From contig CP136067.1 of NCBI GenBank assembly GCA_032622095.1, positions 77,340,705 to 77,404,704 of the forward strand: DNA of 64,000 nt. Reading direction: 5' to 3'. The notes beneath the pieces were generated by a model that saw only the letters and a list, made by a program, of their open reading frames with translations, was not told the DNA's origin and made no database searches. Both the position numbers and the translations under genes were made by a program. Positions 12,237-22,640 of this stretch are shown here, piece after piece (the stretch's first letter is position 1; every line of letters starts with the position of its first letter). The stretch is from Siphonodentalium dalli. Lineage: Eukaryota > Mollusca > Scaphopoda > Gadilida > Siphonodentaliidae.

Positions 12237-12428
12237 AATTTTAAGTCTCGCTGTCCTTGCTATCTTCGTCGGCTGGTTCGTGTAAAATGGGCCAATATTC
12301 AAACGCAAGCCATCATAGGCATCATCAGTATCTGCCATAGATGCAGTATCCTCCGCAACACGTAACTCGTCGTCATTTTCGTGATCAGAGTCACTTTCAG
12401 ACGCGGAAATACTGTGTGCAGAAGCCAT
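12237..12428 (-). pseudogene. Acidic Ser-rich exon, one-base indel, family unknown
   Basis: Starting from an internal ATG near 12428, the frame reads MASAHSISASESDSDHENDDE, an acidic Ser-rich N-terminus. Near 12290 a one-base shift restores a continuation 'ILHEPADEDSKDSET' followed by a stop. A short 'EP.ADED'-type motif after an acidic leader is seen at the N-terminus of some transposon-associated metazoan proteins, but I cannot name a family with confidence. The frame break suggests decay. Confidence 0.3.
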
Positions 12429-12654
12429 TTTTCGTAAACAGTTCGTCTGCAGGGGTAATTCCCACTTTGACGTCACGGGTTTTGCGGTCACGTGACTCGA
12501 GCAAAATCAGCTAAGAAATAATAATCGATTTTTAAAAGTCGCTAAAAACACGTTTATCGATAAAAATTATATCTAATTTTTTATTGGATGTTATATTTGA
12601 ACCTTATTCACACCAAACTAGCGATATAACATTGAAATGATAAACATTTAACAG

Positions 12655-13075
12655 TTCCCATTTAAACGCCCTCCGTTTGCTGCACTTCTGGGTTCTGGTG
12701 CTAAGATAGGACTTACGTCGTCTAGCCTGCCTCTAGAAGTAGTGTCCAGACTACAAAGCGAGGATGACTTGCCTAGTGTTGTTTCGTTACCAACAGCACA
12801 ACAATCCGACTCTACAGAAGTGCCAGAACCACCAGATCCCTCCGACAACTCGCAATTCGACGAAGCCATCACACTGATTGCAGACCAACAGGAGAACATC
12901 CGACTCAACAGAAAACGAGCTGCTGAATCCCAACTACACCAAGCAGAAAAGACGGTGAAGAGAAGTAAGATCGTGCTTTCCTAAGTTAAAGTCGGCGACA
13001 ACGTTACAGTTCCAATCCCATATGTCGACAGAGGTCGCGGTGATCCTCGCAACATTATCGGTATCGTCACAGATA
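12655..13075 (+). pseudogene. Tail of an integrase-type transposon protein (KRBA2-like), truncated
   Basis: The open frame from about 12660 contains a charged Gln/Arg-rich segment (NRKRAAESQLHQAEKTVKR) and stops at TAA 12982-12984. The same frame continues past the stop with 'VGDNVTVPIPYVDRGRGDPR', a motif I associate with the region after the integrase core in KRBA2/Ginger-like proteins. No integrase catalytic core is visible upstream. It is therefore a 5'-truncated remnant with a premature stop. The assignment is from memory of the motif, not from a search. Confidence 0.45.
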
Positions 13076-13099
13076 CAAGTTGTTATTGTCAATTATCAA

Positions 13100-13265
13100 A
13101 ATCAGTTAATATGTCTAATGAAACACTCCTAATTTCAGTTATTATGTATAATAACTGAAAATTTCAGGCATTATATATATTAACTGAGTGAATCAGGTAT
13201 TATACATAATAACTGAAAATTTCAGTTATTATACATAATTACTGATAATACATATTAACTGTAAC
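13100..13265. repeat. Palindromic AT-rich minisatellite
   Basis: Three to four imperfect copies of 'taactgaaaatttcagttat' are separated by 'tatacataa'-type spacers. Each unit is itself a palindrome, so the block could extrude as serial hairpins. Confidence 0.55.
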
Positions 13266-13819
13266 ATATATATATAGTCATACGGTCATCGCTTGTTTAT
13301 CGTATAACTCAATGGCGTTAATCATGATTGTTATAGGTACTCATATTATTCCGGTCACCGTTTATTTCTTTTTGCAGTTTATGATGACCTGTGTCATAAA
13401 ATATTGGCAAAACCTTCGTCCACCAAGGTGCGAAACATATGTTGCCAAGATAAGGGTAGAACATCGTTACAGTCATATAGCACCATCTTTAACACAGAAT
13501 CCTTTCAATAAATCATCATCATCATCATATATCTTGTATGTTATGTACATTCACGCTGCTATATCGTTATAGTATACCACATGTACACATTGCAAATACA
13601 AAAGTAATGAAAGTGTCAAGATGGTTCATCTTGGAGAGTGATAATGGCATATATTACAGTCAATGGAGCGATAGGGAATGCATAAAGTCTGATGTTTAAG
13701 TAATACCAGAGGTCAACACGAAGAGCCATATCAAGCTATGGATAAATTGTTGGCGGTATTGCATTTCGATGTATTTAGTGATGCAACGATTAAAACAGAC
13801 ATTGCTCCATTAAATGTTG

Positions 13820-14580
13820 GCTGCAGGGTGTGCCGGTGGATTCAAATGTGAAACCCAACATGTCCGCTAGCGGTCATTTTTATTAACGATCCATGAGAAG
13901 TATTTAGTGACAATCGGATGATGAATGTGACCTGTAGGATGTGGCCAAGTATTAAGTCATGCAAAACGTAAAATCCAAGATAGCCGCTGGCGGCCATGTT
14001 TTTCAACTAAATGCGGAAACATTTGATGGCTCTCATCTGGTGGTAACCCAAAAGTCCATTATGGAATTTGGAGATTATTGGCTGAGGGATGTGGTATGCA
14101 GGGTGTGCCGAGCGATTAGTCATGTATATAGTAAAATCAAAGATGGCTGCCGGTGACAATGCTTTTTATTATCGAAAAACATTCAAATCCGATAGCTTTC
14201 ATCTAGAGTTGACCATAAACATGCCTATTCATTTTCAAAACAAATCTTTGATAATTGTGGCCTATATGGTCTGCCGATGGAATACATTTTGAAATCAATG
14301 ATAGATGGTGGCGAGTTGCAGGACAAATATATGGCTCTCATCTATATATATGACCTCGAACAACCATGTGCAGTTTGGTGACGATCGGATGAGAGATGTG
14401 ACCTGTAGGGTGTGCTAAAGGGAATTGTTGACGCGTGCACATACTTACGGGCGGGCGGACGGATGCCAACCCATGACAATAGCTCAAATACAAATCATAT
14501 CTGGCACAAATAAGGGGTAGAACATAGTTATCTTCAGCTTTCACCCGAGCACACATCTTTAACCGCACATAATAATTTCA
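13820..14580. repeat. Degenerate tandem repeat, about 130-170-bp units
   Basis: Units begin at about 13825, 13946, 14100 and 14268 and share 'gggtgtgccg' followed by 'aaaatccaagatagccgctg'-type sequence. The last unit ends in 'gggcgggcggacggatg'. The sequence 'aagggtagaacatcgtta' followed by 'catctttaaca' near 13451-13510 recurs near 14515-14565, tying the flanks together. No coding function is seen. Confidence 0.45.
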
Positions 14581-14593
14581 ATGAGGAACAATA

Positions 14594-14645
14594 CAGAGCG
14601 TTCGCTGTCAGACTGTTCCTAATATGGTAACAATAAAGAGCGTTT
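14594..14645 (+). repeat. Paired AAAGAGCGTT box module
   Basis: The two boxes 'cagagcgttc' (14594) and 'aaagagcgtt' (14635) are 41 bp apart. The second is preceded by 'ttcctaatatggtaacaat'. This module recurs at 32323-32374, 47067-47117 and 58238-58289 with the same spacing and inner sequence. Confidence 0.6.
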
Positions 14646-14849
14646 GTCTACCTTATGTGCGAAAAGATGAAAACAGTTATAAATTTCAACGACTTCGGTT
14701 AGTGAGTAGATTTGAGAGCAGGGGTCTTGGGGCGGATGTCTCACCCCCATTGCACCGTTGGTCAATAGTTGGAAATTGCATACCAGACACAAACAGTAGT
14801 TGGAAATTTCACACCGACAATAGGTTGAAAGCGTTAACTTAGTTTGATT

Positions 14850-15790
14850 TTCCAACGAATTATTAGTGGGGAATAATTTATGTTGTTTTTACCATATAAC
14901 ATTCATATCTTTTCCTGCCTCTGCACAAGTTCTGGTCAAAGTCTTGGACTGAAATGGACATCAGTTGGAACATTTTCACTTTAGGGGGGGGGGGGGGTGT
15001 CATTTCGGAAATTTCTAAAACTTATGAGATGGTGCCAGTCGAGATGCTATGGTTTTGCAGTTTTAGGTTCAGAATTCAAATTGTTCTCCCACTGGTTATG
15101 AGTGGTCATGACCCCTCCTCGGTGGCCAGTCAAAAACCGCTAATCAATTTTTGAAAAATCGAGGCCTGGACTTATATCTATAGATGCTAGGATTATAATG
15201 GGTCAATTTCTCGAGTTAGATATTGTTTGAGTATACCATGATTTGTTTTAGCTGCCAGTAGCATCCTCTACAAACATTATTGATATGTGACTCAAGCTTC
15301 AGAGACGATCACATTGTCGATCCTATGTTACTGTCCAAATCCGTACGACCAACCGAACCGTATACAATAGTCAAGAATGGCACCGACATGGTACACGATA
15401 ATACACGATAAGACTCGTTTTTTAATGGACCCGCTATTAACACGCAACAATTGAAGACAATAGAATGGATTATATAATAGGAAAATACGTACATTTGTGA
15501 AAACATTTCTTAAAGCTCTGACGGAAAAGGAAAGCATTGACCCTCCAGAAAGTATTTATGGACTATCAAAAATTCAAAACGCCATGAAAGAATTAAACTC
15601 CAATGTATAACAAGTGAGTTGGTCAGATGATTTGAAACTTAGACCGAATGTGACGGCTCCGGCATCACCAACCCACAAGATTGAGAAACATGAGGATGGT
15701 GTATCTTTAACCCGGATTCTGATTTGTTGAAAATTTTCTTTTTCCCGGATTTTTCGGATTGTATCTTGTATAGTTGAATCATGTCATTTC
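14850..15790. other. No gene seen; G14 run at 14984-14997
   Basis: Only short open frames are present. A 14-base G-run lies at 14984-14997. No repeat family was recognised. Confidence 0.45.
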
Positions 15791-16860
15791 TTTCTCGGAG
15801 GTATTATAATGTTGGTAACTTGGTAGTCCCATTTGCTTTATTCGTTCGTCATATTCTAATTGTTTAAATTCTGGTGGATACTAGTTTTGTCGCTCTTCTC
15901 TAGACTCCTTCTATGGCTATTTTATTCTTCCTTAATGCCGGATTCCAAATTGATGATCCGTTTTCAACCATAAGTCTAACTAGGGATTTGTATAGTGTGT
16001 TGGTCATATCTTCGTCCATATGGGTAAATGGTCTTCTCATACCGATTTGTTGGTTTGCTTTGTTGACTGTTTAATATGTGGTGCTCGTATGGTAATTTGT
16101 TGTCAAATGTGATCCCTATGCATTTGTCTTCTTCAGTTTGTTTGGATAGATATATTTAAGTTCACTTCCCTCGGCGTATAGTTGTATTCTGGATTAGCTC
16201 TGCCAACATAAACATTAGGAAGAGTAGCGATCCTAGTATATACCCCTGTGGGATTCCGCTGGTGAAATATGTTATACTGGACGTGGCTCTGTCTACTCTT
16301 TTGCTTGTTTCCGGTTAGTTAAGAAATGTTAAATCCATTTGTGATCTTTCCCCAAGATGTTATAGCTGTTTAATTTCTTCAGCAATCTTCTGTGTGGAAT
16401 AATGTCAAAAGCCTTTATGTAGCCCATGTATATGACGTCTATGTCCTGGTCGTTTTGTATGTAGTTACTAAAATCACCCTGGAATTCAAACAGTTGTGTG
16501 ACGAACGCGTGTCTTATCTAAAGCCGTGTTGATGTTTCGTGAATATGTTGATTTTTGTGCTCCACTAGCTTCTCTCGGATTATTTTCTACATGATCTTGC
16601 ATACAATATCTGTTAGACTGACCGGCCTGTAATTCTCCGAATTTTTCTATCTCCCTTCTTAAAAATTGGGCAGACGGTAGCCATCTTCCAGTCCTCTGGT
16701 ACTATTCAAGTTTCCAATGATTTGTTCAAAAGTGCTGTGAGAACAGGGCAGATTTCCATGAGTGCTTCTTTTAGAATCTGGGGATGCATTTGATCCTCTC
16801 CAGGGGATTTTGAGGTGTTCAACTCGAGCAAGAATATCATAACCGTTTCATGTGTCATAT
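15790..16860 (-). pseudogene. CR1-type LINE reverse transcriptase fragment, multiply broken
   Basis: Read on the minus strand from 16850 downward, several frames give reverse-transcriptase blocks of a CR1-like non-LTR element. These include 'SPGEDQMHPQILKEALMEI', then 'VPEDWKMATVCPIFKKGD' near 16650, then 'GIPQGYILGSLLFLM' near 16230, and a C-terminal block 'SLVRLMVENGSSIWNPALRK' near 15950. Frame shifts and stops separate them, so it is dead. It is probably the 3' part of the same LINE whose linker lies at 19.1-20.1 kb and whose endonuclease lies at 20.4-20.9 kb. Confidence 0.75.
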
Positions 16861-16933
16861 ATTAAACTATATTACAAGCTCGACGTTGAGTTCATTTTCT
16901 CCTTGATCAAGAACTTCATCACCATCTTCGGCT

Positions 16934-17215
16934 GTATATACACACAGGGACTTTGTAGAAAATATATTGATAAAATATACATTCAAAATAGGAAAGGGGC
17001 GACACCTGGTGGCACCCGAAACCGCCGTATATACACACAGGGACTTTGTAGAAAATATATTGATAAAATATACATTCAAAATAGGAAAGGGGCGACACCT
17101 GGTGGCACCCGAAACCGCCGTAGCTTTGAATTTCGGACTTATACACCGATTTTTGTCGGGTAAACGGCATTATCGCATACATCGACTACCGATTGTGACA
17201 GAAAACTCTCATGAC
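16934..17215 (+). repeat. Repeat family copy with a perfect 93-bp tandem duplication
   Basis: 16934-17026 and 17027-17119 are identical 93-bp units starting 'gtatatacacacagggactt' and ending 'gcacccgaaaccgcc'. The single-copy remainder to 17215 matches the reverse complement of 43286-43476, where the unit is present once. Since 93 is a multiple of three, open frames run through both copies on both strands, but nothing marks them as coding. Confidence 0.75.
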
Positions 17216-17380
17216 CTTGTTAAATCAGCAGTATATATCCATTTAATCGTGTTTTACAGTTTTGATGTGGGATATAATCACCGCGGCGAACCGTTAACAT
17301 GCAGGGGGAATAACTCGATCTATCATACCACAATTGGGCTCTCAGAATATGTCACTCATTAAGGTGGTGTTTAAAAGAAA

Positions 17381-18501
17381 TGGTAACATTTTAACCTTCT
17401 AGTCCAAGACTATTTTTTATCATATTCAACATAATATTAACATTTACAAGTATGCTACGTAATTTAACGAGACCAATGTTTTACACATTATGAATGGGGT
17501 GTTACTCACACAAAGAAGGAACTCACAACAGAACAGAACATTTGGCAAACCTCGTCAGATTCCGTACCGTTTCAGCTAGACCTCAGAGGTCATAGGTCGA
17601 GGAGTCCAGAATGCAAAACGGAAATGTGTCACGTTGTATTAACATACATCATGGCGCAGAGCCTGACAGGGATGACTAAAAAGACATGCAGTCAGATGCT
17701 TGATGGTTTTAAAACTTAGAAAAGCCTTCCAAACGCTGTTTTCGTATGCACTCTGGTGGGATAACACTGGGCAATTACTTATATGACCGATGTTCGTATA
17801 TTAATCTCCAATATTGGCAGTTATGGCGCGATTTAGTTGCTTTATAGGGGGCGTGGTTACCTAATGAAAACTCGTTTTTTTCTACGCTGATGTTTCGCCG
17901 ATTTCTCCATTTACACACCAGTTGCCCTAGTCTTTTAATTCAAAACTTGATTGATGATTATCATATCAAAAAGGCTGAAAAGCATACTTTCCATACATTC
18001 CTTGGCAGGTTTTTCCTGAATAACAACTTTTATCACTTGAATATAATAAAAAAAACACGACACAATTTTGACGACGCAAGGGCATTGGAACGCATTGGCC
18101 ATTAACGCAACACGATTAGAGAACACATCGACGTTCGGTCTGCGATTTCATAAATGTTCGTACCTCGCTTGCCTTGACCAAGTTTCACCCACGTGGTGAC
18201 GCCAGCAGCGTTCTTCAACTTGCACACAACGAGGTGTGTACACAGGTCAGCCATAAATATCCGCGCCCGATCTGACCGTACCCGCGACAACGTGCCTGAA
18301 CAAATGTTGTACGCCACCTCTCGGCCACCGACTTCCCTAGTTCTGTTCTGAGTTCCTTCCTTTGTGCGAGGAGCACCCCATTCATAATGCGTAAAATATT
18401 GGTCTCGTCAAATTACGTAGCATAATTTGTAATTAAATGTTAAAATTGGTATCATGAAATGATATAAAATAGTCTTGGACTAGGAGGTTAACATGTTACA
18501 A
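17381..18501. mobile_element. Nonautonomous DNA element with about 165-bp terminal inverted repeats
   Basis: The left end (about 17381-17541: 'gtaacattttaacc', then 'ctagtccaagactatttt', then 'atgctacgtaattt') is the inverted partner of 18336-18501. Pairing continues inward through 'gaatggggtg' and 'aggaactca.aacagaac'. The 0.8-kb interior has no recognised transposase. No clear target-site duplication was found, so I cannot assign a superfamily. Confidence 0.7.
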
Positions 18502-18514
18502 CAAGAGGTGTGCA

Positions 18515-19095
18515 CTCGAGTGCTAGCATACCCCCACCGTGGCAAATTCAACCCGCATTATCCGTAAACCCAAACAAAAAAGATTTTTAACTTTAAAGAA
18601 AAATTCGGACTAATAATATCGATATGGTGTCACAAGAAGCTTGTACAGAAAAAAATATTCAAATTGGTTCATATTTGTTAAAGTTATTAAGTCGGACAGA
18701 ATTTTCTAAGTCAAAATAAGTCGAAAATGAAGTGTAATATTACGAAAAACAGTCTGAGCCAATCCCTAGCTGTATCATGTAGAGAGGGTATTGTGAGAAG
18801 CATGTATACCAAAAATTATTGAAATCGGTTCATATTTGTTAAAGTTATTAAGTCGGACAGAATTTTCTAAGTCAAAATAAGTCGAAAATGAGGCGTAACT
18901 TAAAAATTAGCATCATGCGGAGAGGCAGTCCAAAGGATATTGCATACAAAAAATTATTGAAATCGGTTCATAGTTGTTCGAGTTATGAGGTCGGACGGAC
19001 GGACGGACGGACGGAAGGACGGACGCACGGAGGGAGAAAGCGTGACGGGCGGACGGACGGACGCAGTCAATCCAGTATACCCCCCATTTTGAATT
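18515..19095 (+). repeat. Repeat of about 165-bp units with a GGAC microsatellite tail
   Basis: The block beginning 'gtgctagcatacccccacc' holds three units sharing 'ttgttaaagttattaagtcg' and 'tcggacagaattttctaag' (about 18660, 18825 and 18960). It ends in (ggac)n at 18993-19070 and 'tatacccccc'. It looks like a noncoding dispersed element of the style common in mollusc genomes. Confidence 0.5.
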
Positions 19096-19099
19096 ACAC

Positions 19100-19511
19100 A
19101 TTATAGAGTCCCTGTGTTAGAGTCCCTGTGTATATACATTGCTGAAGAATTTGTTTAGCGTGTCTGCCTACTCAGTGTTGTCGATGCATAATTCTCCACA
19201 AGTTTCTCTATTTCTCCAATTCCCGGTTTTGCTTTTGTGTTATTTCTTGTATACCTCCAACAGGATTTTGGGTCTCTCTTTATGTTGTCACTTAACTTCT
19301 TTTCACAAGATCTATGTGCGTTCCAACATTCAATCATTTCAATCAAATTATATTTAGTTGATGTCTTGTCTATCGTATATATATTCCCTCCATGCTTTAT
19401 ATTTATCTTTTACTGCTTTTCATGCTTGTGATGTCGTCCATGCTTTTTTGTGAATTTTCTTCTTTGTTGATGACTGGAATGTTTTTCTGAGTGATTTCTA
19501 TAATGTTCCCC
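19100..19511 (-). pseudogene. CR1-type LINE linker between endonuclease and RT (part 1)
   Basis: On the minus strand the frame reads 'CWNAHRSCEKKLSDNIKRD' then 'PKSCWRYTRNNTKAKPGIG', the typical basic segment between endonuclease and reverse transcriptase in CR1-like LINEs. Nucleotide sequence closely parallels 43460-43860. At 19512 the LINE is interrupted by a TTAA-flanked insertion and resumes at 20040. Confidence 0.7.
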
Positions 19512-19515
19512 TTAA

Positions 19516-20035
19516 AGGTGGATTATCTCTTTGTAAACATGTATTATATAGTTACCGGGGTATAAAATATTAGATTTGAATCGAAGACTCCTGTCCGGAA
19601 ATGCTTCTATCGATTAATATTAATTTTATTTCGAATATTTTCTGGTCTAAAAAGGTGTGTTTGTTCAGCTAACGAACAATAGTGGTTACTGTTAACAGAG
19701 ACCAGAAATTATATTGTGTAATTTTGTCACAAATAAACGTTAATTATACTCATTATCGCTTATATCTGTGGAACAAAACAGTACAAACAACCAATCTGTG
19801 ACATTTGACATTCGTTGCGTAGCCGTAGGAACAGCCCAGTGCTCTATATCGCAATACGGTCTCATCCGAATGGTCGGTTCTAAAAATAGTAACATAAATG
19901 GGCCCGATTTAATATTCGAAATAAAATCAATATTAATTGATAGAAGCTTTTCCGGACATAGGTCTTCAGTTCATATCTATTATTTTATACCCACGCAACT
20001 ATTTAAAATTTGTTATTTAAAGAGATAATCCATCT
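19516..20035. mobile_element. TTAA-flanked (piggyBac-like) nonautonomous element
   Basis: This 520-bp insertion is bracketed by TTAA at 19512-19515 and 20036-20039. The ends are inverted: 'aggtggattatctcttt' on the left and 'agatggattatctcttt' as the reverse complement of the right, 16 of 17 identical. Internal subterminal blocks ('cctgtccggaaatgcttct' and its inverted copy) are also paired. The related LINE copy at 43.86 kb has an uninterrupted 'ccccTTAAatggtctcc' here, an empty site with one TTAA. No transposase is encoded. TTAA duplication is the hallmark of the piggyBac superfamily. Confidence 0.75.
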
Positions 20036-20039
20036 TTAA

Positions 20040-20125
20040 ATAGTCTCCATTTTTTTCTACTTCCATTTATTCTATATCTTCCCAGTTATTTTCATTTAGA
20101 TCTGATCTGACTGCATCATCAACCT
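20040..20125 (-). pseudogene. CR1-type LINE linker (part 2, across the TTAA insertion)
   Basis: This sequence matches 43865-43945 almost base for base ('cccagttattttcatttag' and 'ctgatctgactgcat'), showing that the LINE continued here before the 520-bp element was inserted. Confidence 0.65.
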
Positions 20126-20135
20126 GTTCTCCCGA

Positions 20136-20300
20136 AAAATCGCACATTATCTGCTTACAATAGAACTTGTTTTTAGTTTATAATCTGCTGAGAATCGTCT
20201 AAATTTGAGTCGTTGATGTGCTGAAAATGAGAGCCTTTTAATCACATTATCGACTCACTATGAGGCGATTCTAAGCAGACTATGTGCGCACAATGACACT
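20136..20300. mobile_element. Small palindromic insertion within the LINE
   Basis: 'cgcacattatctgctta' on the left pairs with 'taagcagactatgtgcg' on the right, with an inner pair 'ctgagaatcg' and 'cgattctaag'. It interrupts the LINE between its linker and its endonuclease block. It is noncoding. Confidence 0.4.
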
Positions 20301-20429
20301 AGCCCGCACCATAAATGAAACAACAAATATGACTCCAATATCTGCTTATTTCAGAATAAAATAATCACAGTATGTACCTATATCACTTTATACGTCGATT
20401 ATGTGCGTATTTGTGAGAGGATATGTTGG

Positions 20430-20940
20430 CATCATAGTCATCTTTGTGCTGAGCCATCTTATAAGCCATATTGTTGTTTGTTGAACGTTTTGGTGTAGTC
20501 CGGCATTCCCAACATTTACCAGGACTTGAGGTGGTGCACTGTCTTCGTTCATGTTGCAATCAGCATTCTGCCAATCTATTTCAGGATAGTTGAAATCACC
20601 AGCTATGAGTTTTTGTGGTTCTTTCCTTTGACTGCCATTTCAATATGTTCTCTCAGGCTTTTGTTGTTTGTGTAGGGAGCTGCCCAAGCTTCTGTATACG
20701 CAGCAAATGGGTAGGTGGTCATTACCATGTAGTGTTATATTGCTATATTGTTATGCTTCTTATGCAATGTTATTGTTGGTTAGATCTTCAACCAAAGCTG
20801 CTTTCAGTTTCCCCGCTACATATATTGCTGTTCCTCTTAATAATCGGTGACTGGGGTCCAGGTTTGCGGCATGCACTTATCGTTGATTTACGGTATATAG
20901 ATTGTGCTGGTCTCGCTACTATCCATCTCTACCTATAGAT
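20430..20940 (-). pseudogene. CR1-type LINE endonuclease fragment
   Basis: The minus strand gives 'RGTAIYVAGKLKAALVEDL' (about 20770-20830) and then 'LIAGDFNYPEIDWQN' (about 20570-20620), the conserved GDFN region of the apurinic-type endonuclease of non-LTR retrotransposons. Stops and frame changes separate the blocks. Order and orientation fit one minus-strand LINE that continues into 20.1-19.1 kb and 16.9-15.8 kb. Confidence 0.7.
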
Positions 20941-21047
20941 CCTTATCGTTCTGAATATCACTTTCTTTATATCATCGCCCCATGCTCTCTATTTCACCCT
21001 ATAACGAAAATAATGCGGAACGTATGTATATGAAACGAAACTTAGAG

Positions 21048-21270
21048 TGTTGATTCGTGGTGTTGTGGAGATGGGTTAAATATGAGACGGCCTTGTATTA
21101 TTAACCGGGAATTATCGGTCACGCTCGCCGAGCGCAGAATTGAGATGATTACTAATCCCACGATTCCCGGTGAAGGATACGATGTCGGCAGTCGACAGCA
21201 ACCAACGACAGAGAATGGACGCACCGACTCATTGATCTAGTGATGAGCATCCGGGGTGAATTTAGGTGAG
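21048..21270. repeat. 220-bp repeat, inverted partner of 38245-38475
   Basis: The segment around 'gaattatcggtcacgctcgc' is nearly identical in reverse complement to 38245-38475, over about 200 bp and with only scattered differences. The long-range inverted pairing over 17 kb suggests terminal repeats of one large element, or two independent copies of a repeat. Confidence 0.75.
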
Positions 21271-21372
21271 TTTACCCCTGGTATAGATTTATCTATAAGG
21301 AATAGAGCCTATATCTCCCAATTTATTCTTTATTTGGCGTCTGAAACAACTACGAATTTGTGCGGTCATTTT

Positions 21373-21566
21373 GGGGTGTGTCTTTTTACCGGATTCCGGA
21401 TCCCGGATTTCGGTGTCTCTTTACCGGATTTAGACCCGGATTCGGGTATGAATTTCATGCTTGTTTTATCACACATTTAACCCATTAAAAGCCGTTTCTG
21501 ACACGATTAAACCAATATAGGGCTGTCGTGCTCATTCAACCCGATTAATAGTATTTAAAGGTACAC
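21373..21566. repeat. Left subterminal inverted repeat of the MULE locus
   Basis: From 'gggtgtgtctttttaccgg' to 'tatttaaaggtac' this is the reverse complement of 30934-31127 and of 29015-29205. The match ends where the transposase coding sequence begins, so the coding block is directly abutted by the repeat. Confidence 0.75.
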
Positions 21567-21577
21567 CGGCGCCTGTT

Positions 21578-22195
21578 ATGCCTCTGGGATTCCTCATCCA
21601 TGAGCGAAAGTTCCTTCCGGACCACGAGGCCTTCTTCGATATCATGCTCAAGCAGATACCCGCCATACGGAGCTACAAAGGAGTGATTGTTACTGACCGA
21701 GAGTCCAACATCGTGAAGTGCGTCAAAGGGAAGCTACCCGAGGCGAAGTTAGTTTTCTGCTGGAATCACATGCGTAACGACAGCAAAGTTTGGTTGCGAA
21801 AGCACGGTGCAACACCTGGAGACATTGCTACATACCAATCAGATCTCTTGGAAATCCTTGATGCAGATTCTGTGGAAGCAATGGACGATTTAATAGGCGC
21901 CAAGAGAGTGATATGGAGCCAGGCATACTGTGATTATTTTGATGACCATCTTCATCCGGATATCGTACAACATGCCGCCCGAAATGTTCTTTCCGACCTA
22001 GATGTGTACACACCCTACTCTGGCATCACCAACAACCAGGCCGAGTCCCTAAATGCAGTGCTGAAGCATTGCAGTGAGAAAAAGGACATTGCCGTCGACG
22101 AGATGACCCTCATTCTATACTTCCTGCAGACGTATTTCGTCACTGAGACCAAGCGTGGCTTGTGTGGTCTTGGAACATATAGTATTTCGTCGTAA
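21578..22195 (+). pseudogene. MULE transposase, C-terminal half of the catalytic domain
   Basis: The 205-codon frame opens MPLGFLIHERK and shows the MULE second-Asp region 'GVIVTDRESNIVKCVKG' (D at residue 40), a CxxH 'CWNH' (61-64) and 'GITNNQAESLNAVLKHC' (149-165). The first catalytic Asp and N-terminal DNA-binding domain are absent upstream, where a noncoding repeat abuts. The frame is cut by an in-frame TAA (22193-22195) and resumes without shift, so it is either a nonsense mutation or a sequencing error. The preceding 'tttaaag' could act as a splice acceptor, but the same bases occur in the noncoding repeat. In MULEs this domain cuts and joins transposon ends. Confidence 0.8.
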
Positions 22196-22640
22196 TTCAA
22201 GTCTGCAATGAGCTATCCAGATATGTTAGTTCTTCCCGAACGAGTCATTCCCTTGGATGATGTTGTTTCGACAGTTTGTTCTGCAGAACAGTCACATCAA
22301 TCTCCTCCGCCACCACAACCAAAACCGCGACAACGTCATACCAGCGGCAACAGTGTGCTTGCCATCGCTAAAGATCTCATTGCTAACAAGAAGGTTCACC
22401 ATTGCCCCGACGCCGGTGCGTTTATAGTTGAAGGATCCAGTGGACAGTACGTCGTTAGTCTATTTCCAATAGTGAAGTGCCAGTGTCCATCGACTGTGAC
22501 ATGTTCTCACATTATCGCCGTCCGGATGTCCGTCAAACTACCCATCGAGACCGAAACAAAAACCATCAGCCTGACTCGACTTCGTCGAAACGCCCGCAAA
22601 AGAAACGACAAAATGTCTGGCAGAAAGAAACCACGAAAAG
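22196..22640 (+). pseudogene. SWIM zinc-finger exon of the MULE protein
   Basis: Counting from the ATG at 22208, a Pro-rich stretch (QSPPPPQPKPRQ) is followed by 'KCQCPSTVTCSHIIAVRMSV'. This gives CxCx5CxH (Cys91, Cys93, Cys99, His101), the SWIM finger that follows the catalytic domain in MULE transposases. A basic tail (RRNARKRNDKMSGRKKPRK) ends at a donor site 'aaaag|gttag' (22640/22641). The intron to 23363 is GT-AG, phase 1, and restores an open frame in the next exon. The frame is continuous with the transposase except for the TAA at 22193. Confidence 0.8.

Noticed and set aside
16852-17362. Overlapping frames on both strands with an internal duplication
   Set aside because: Caused by the 93-bp tandem duplication, a multiple of three. 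The family member at 43.3 kb does not keep the frame.
18888-19106. Frame encoding Arg/Gly/Asp/Thr repeats (GRTDGRT)
   Set aside because: Translation of a GGAC microsatellite tail.
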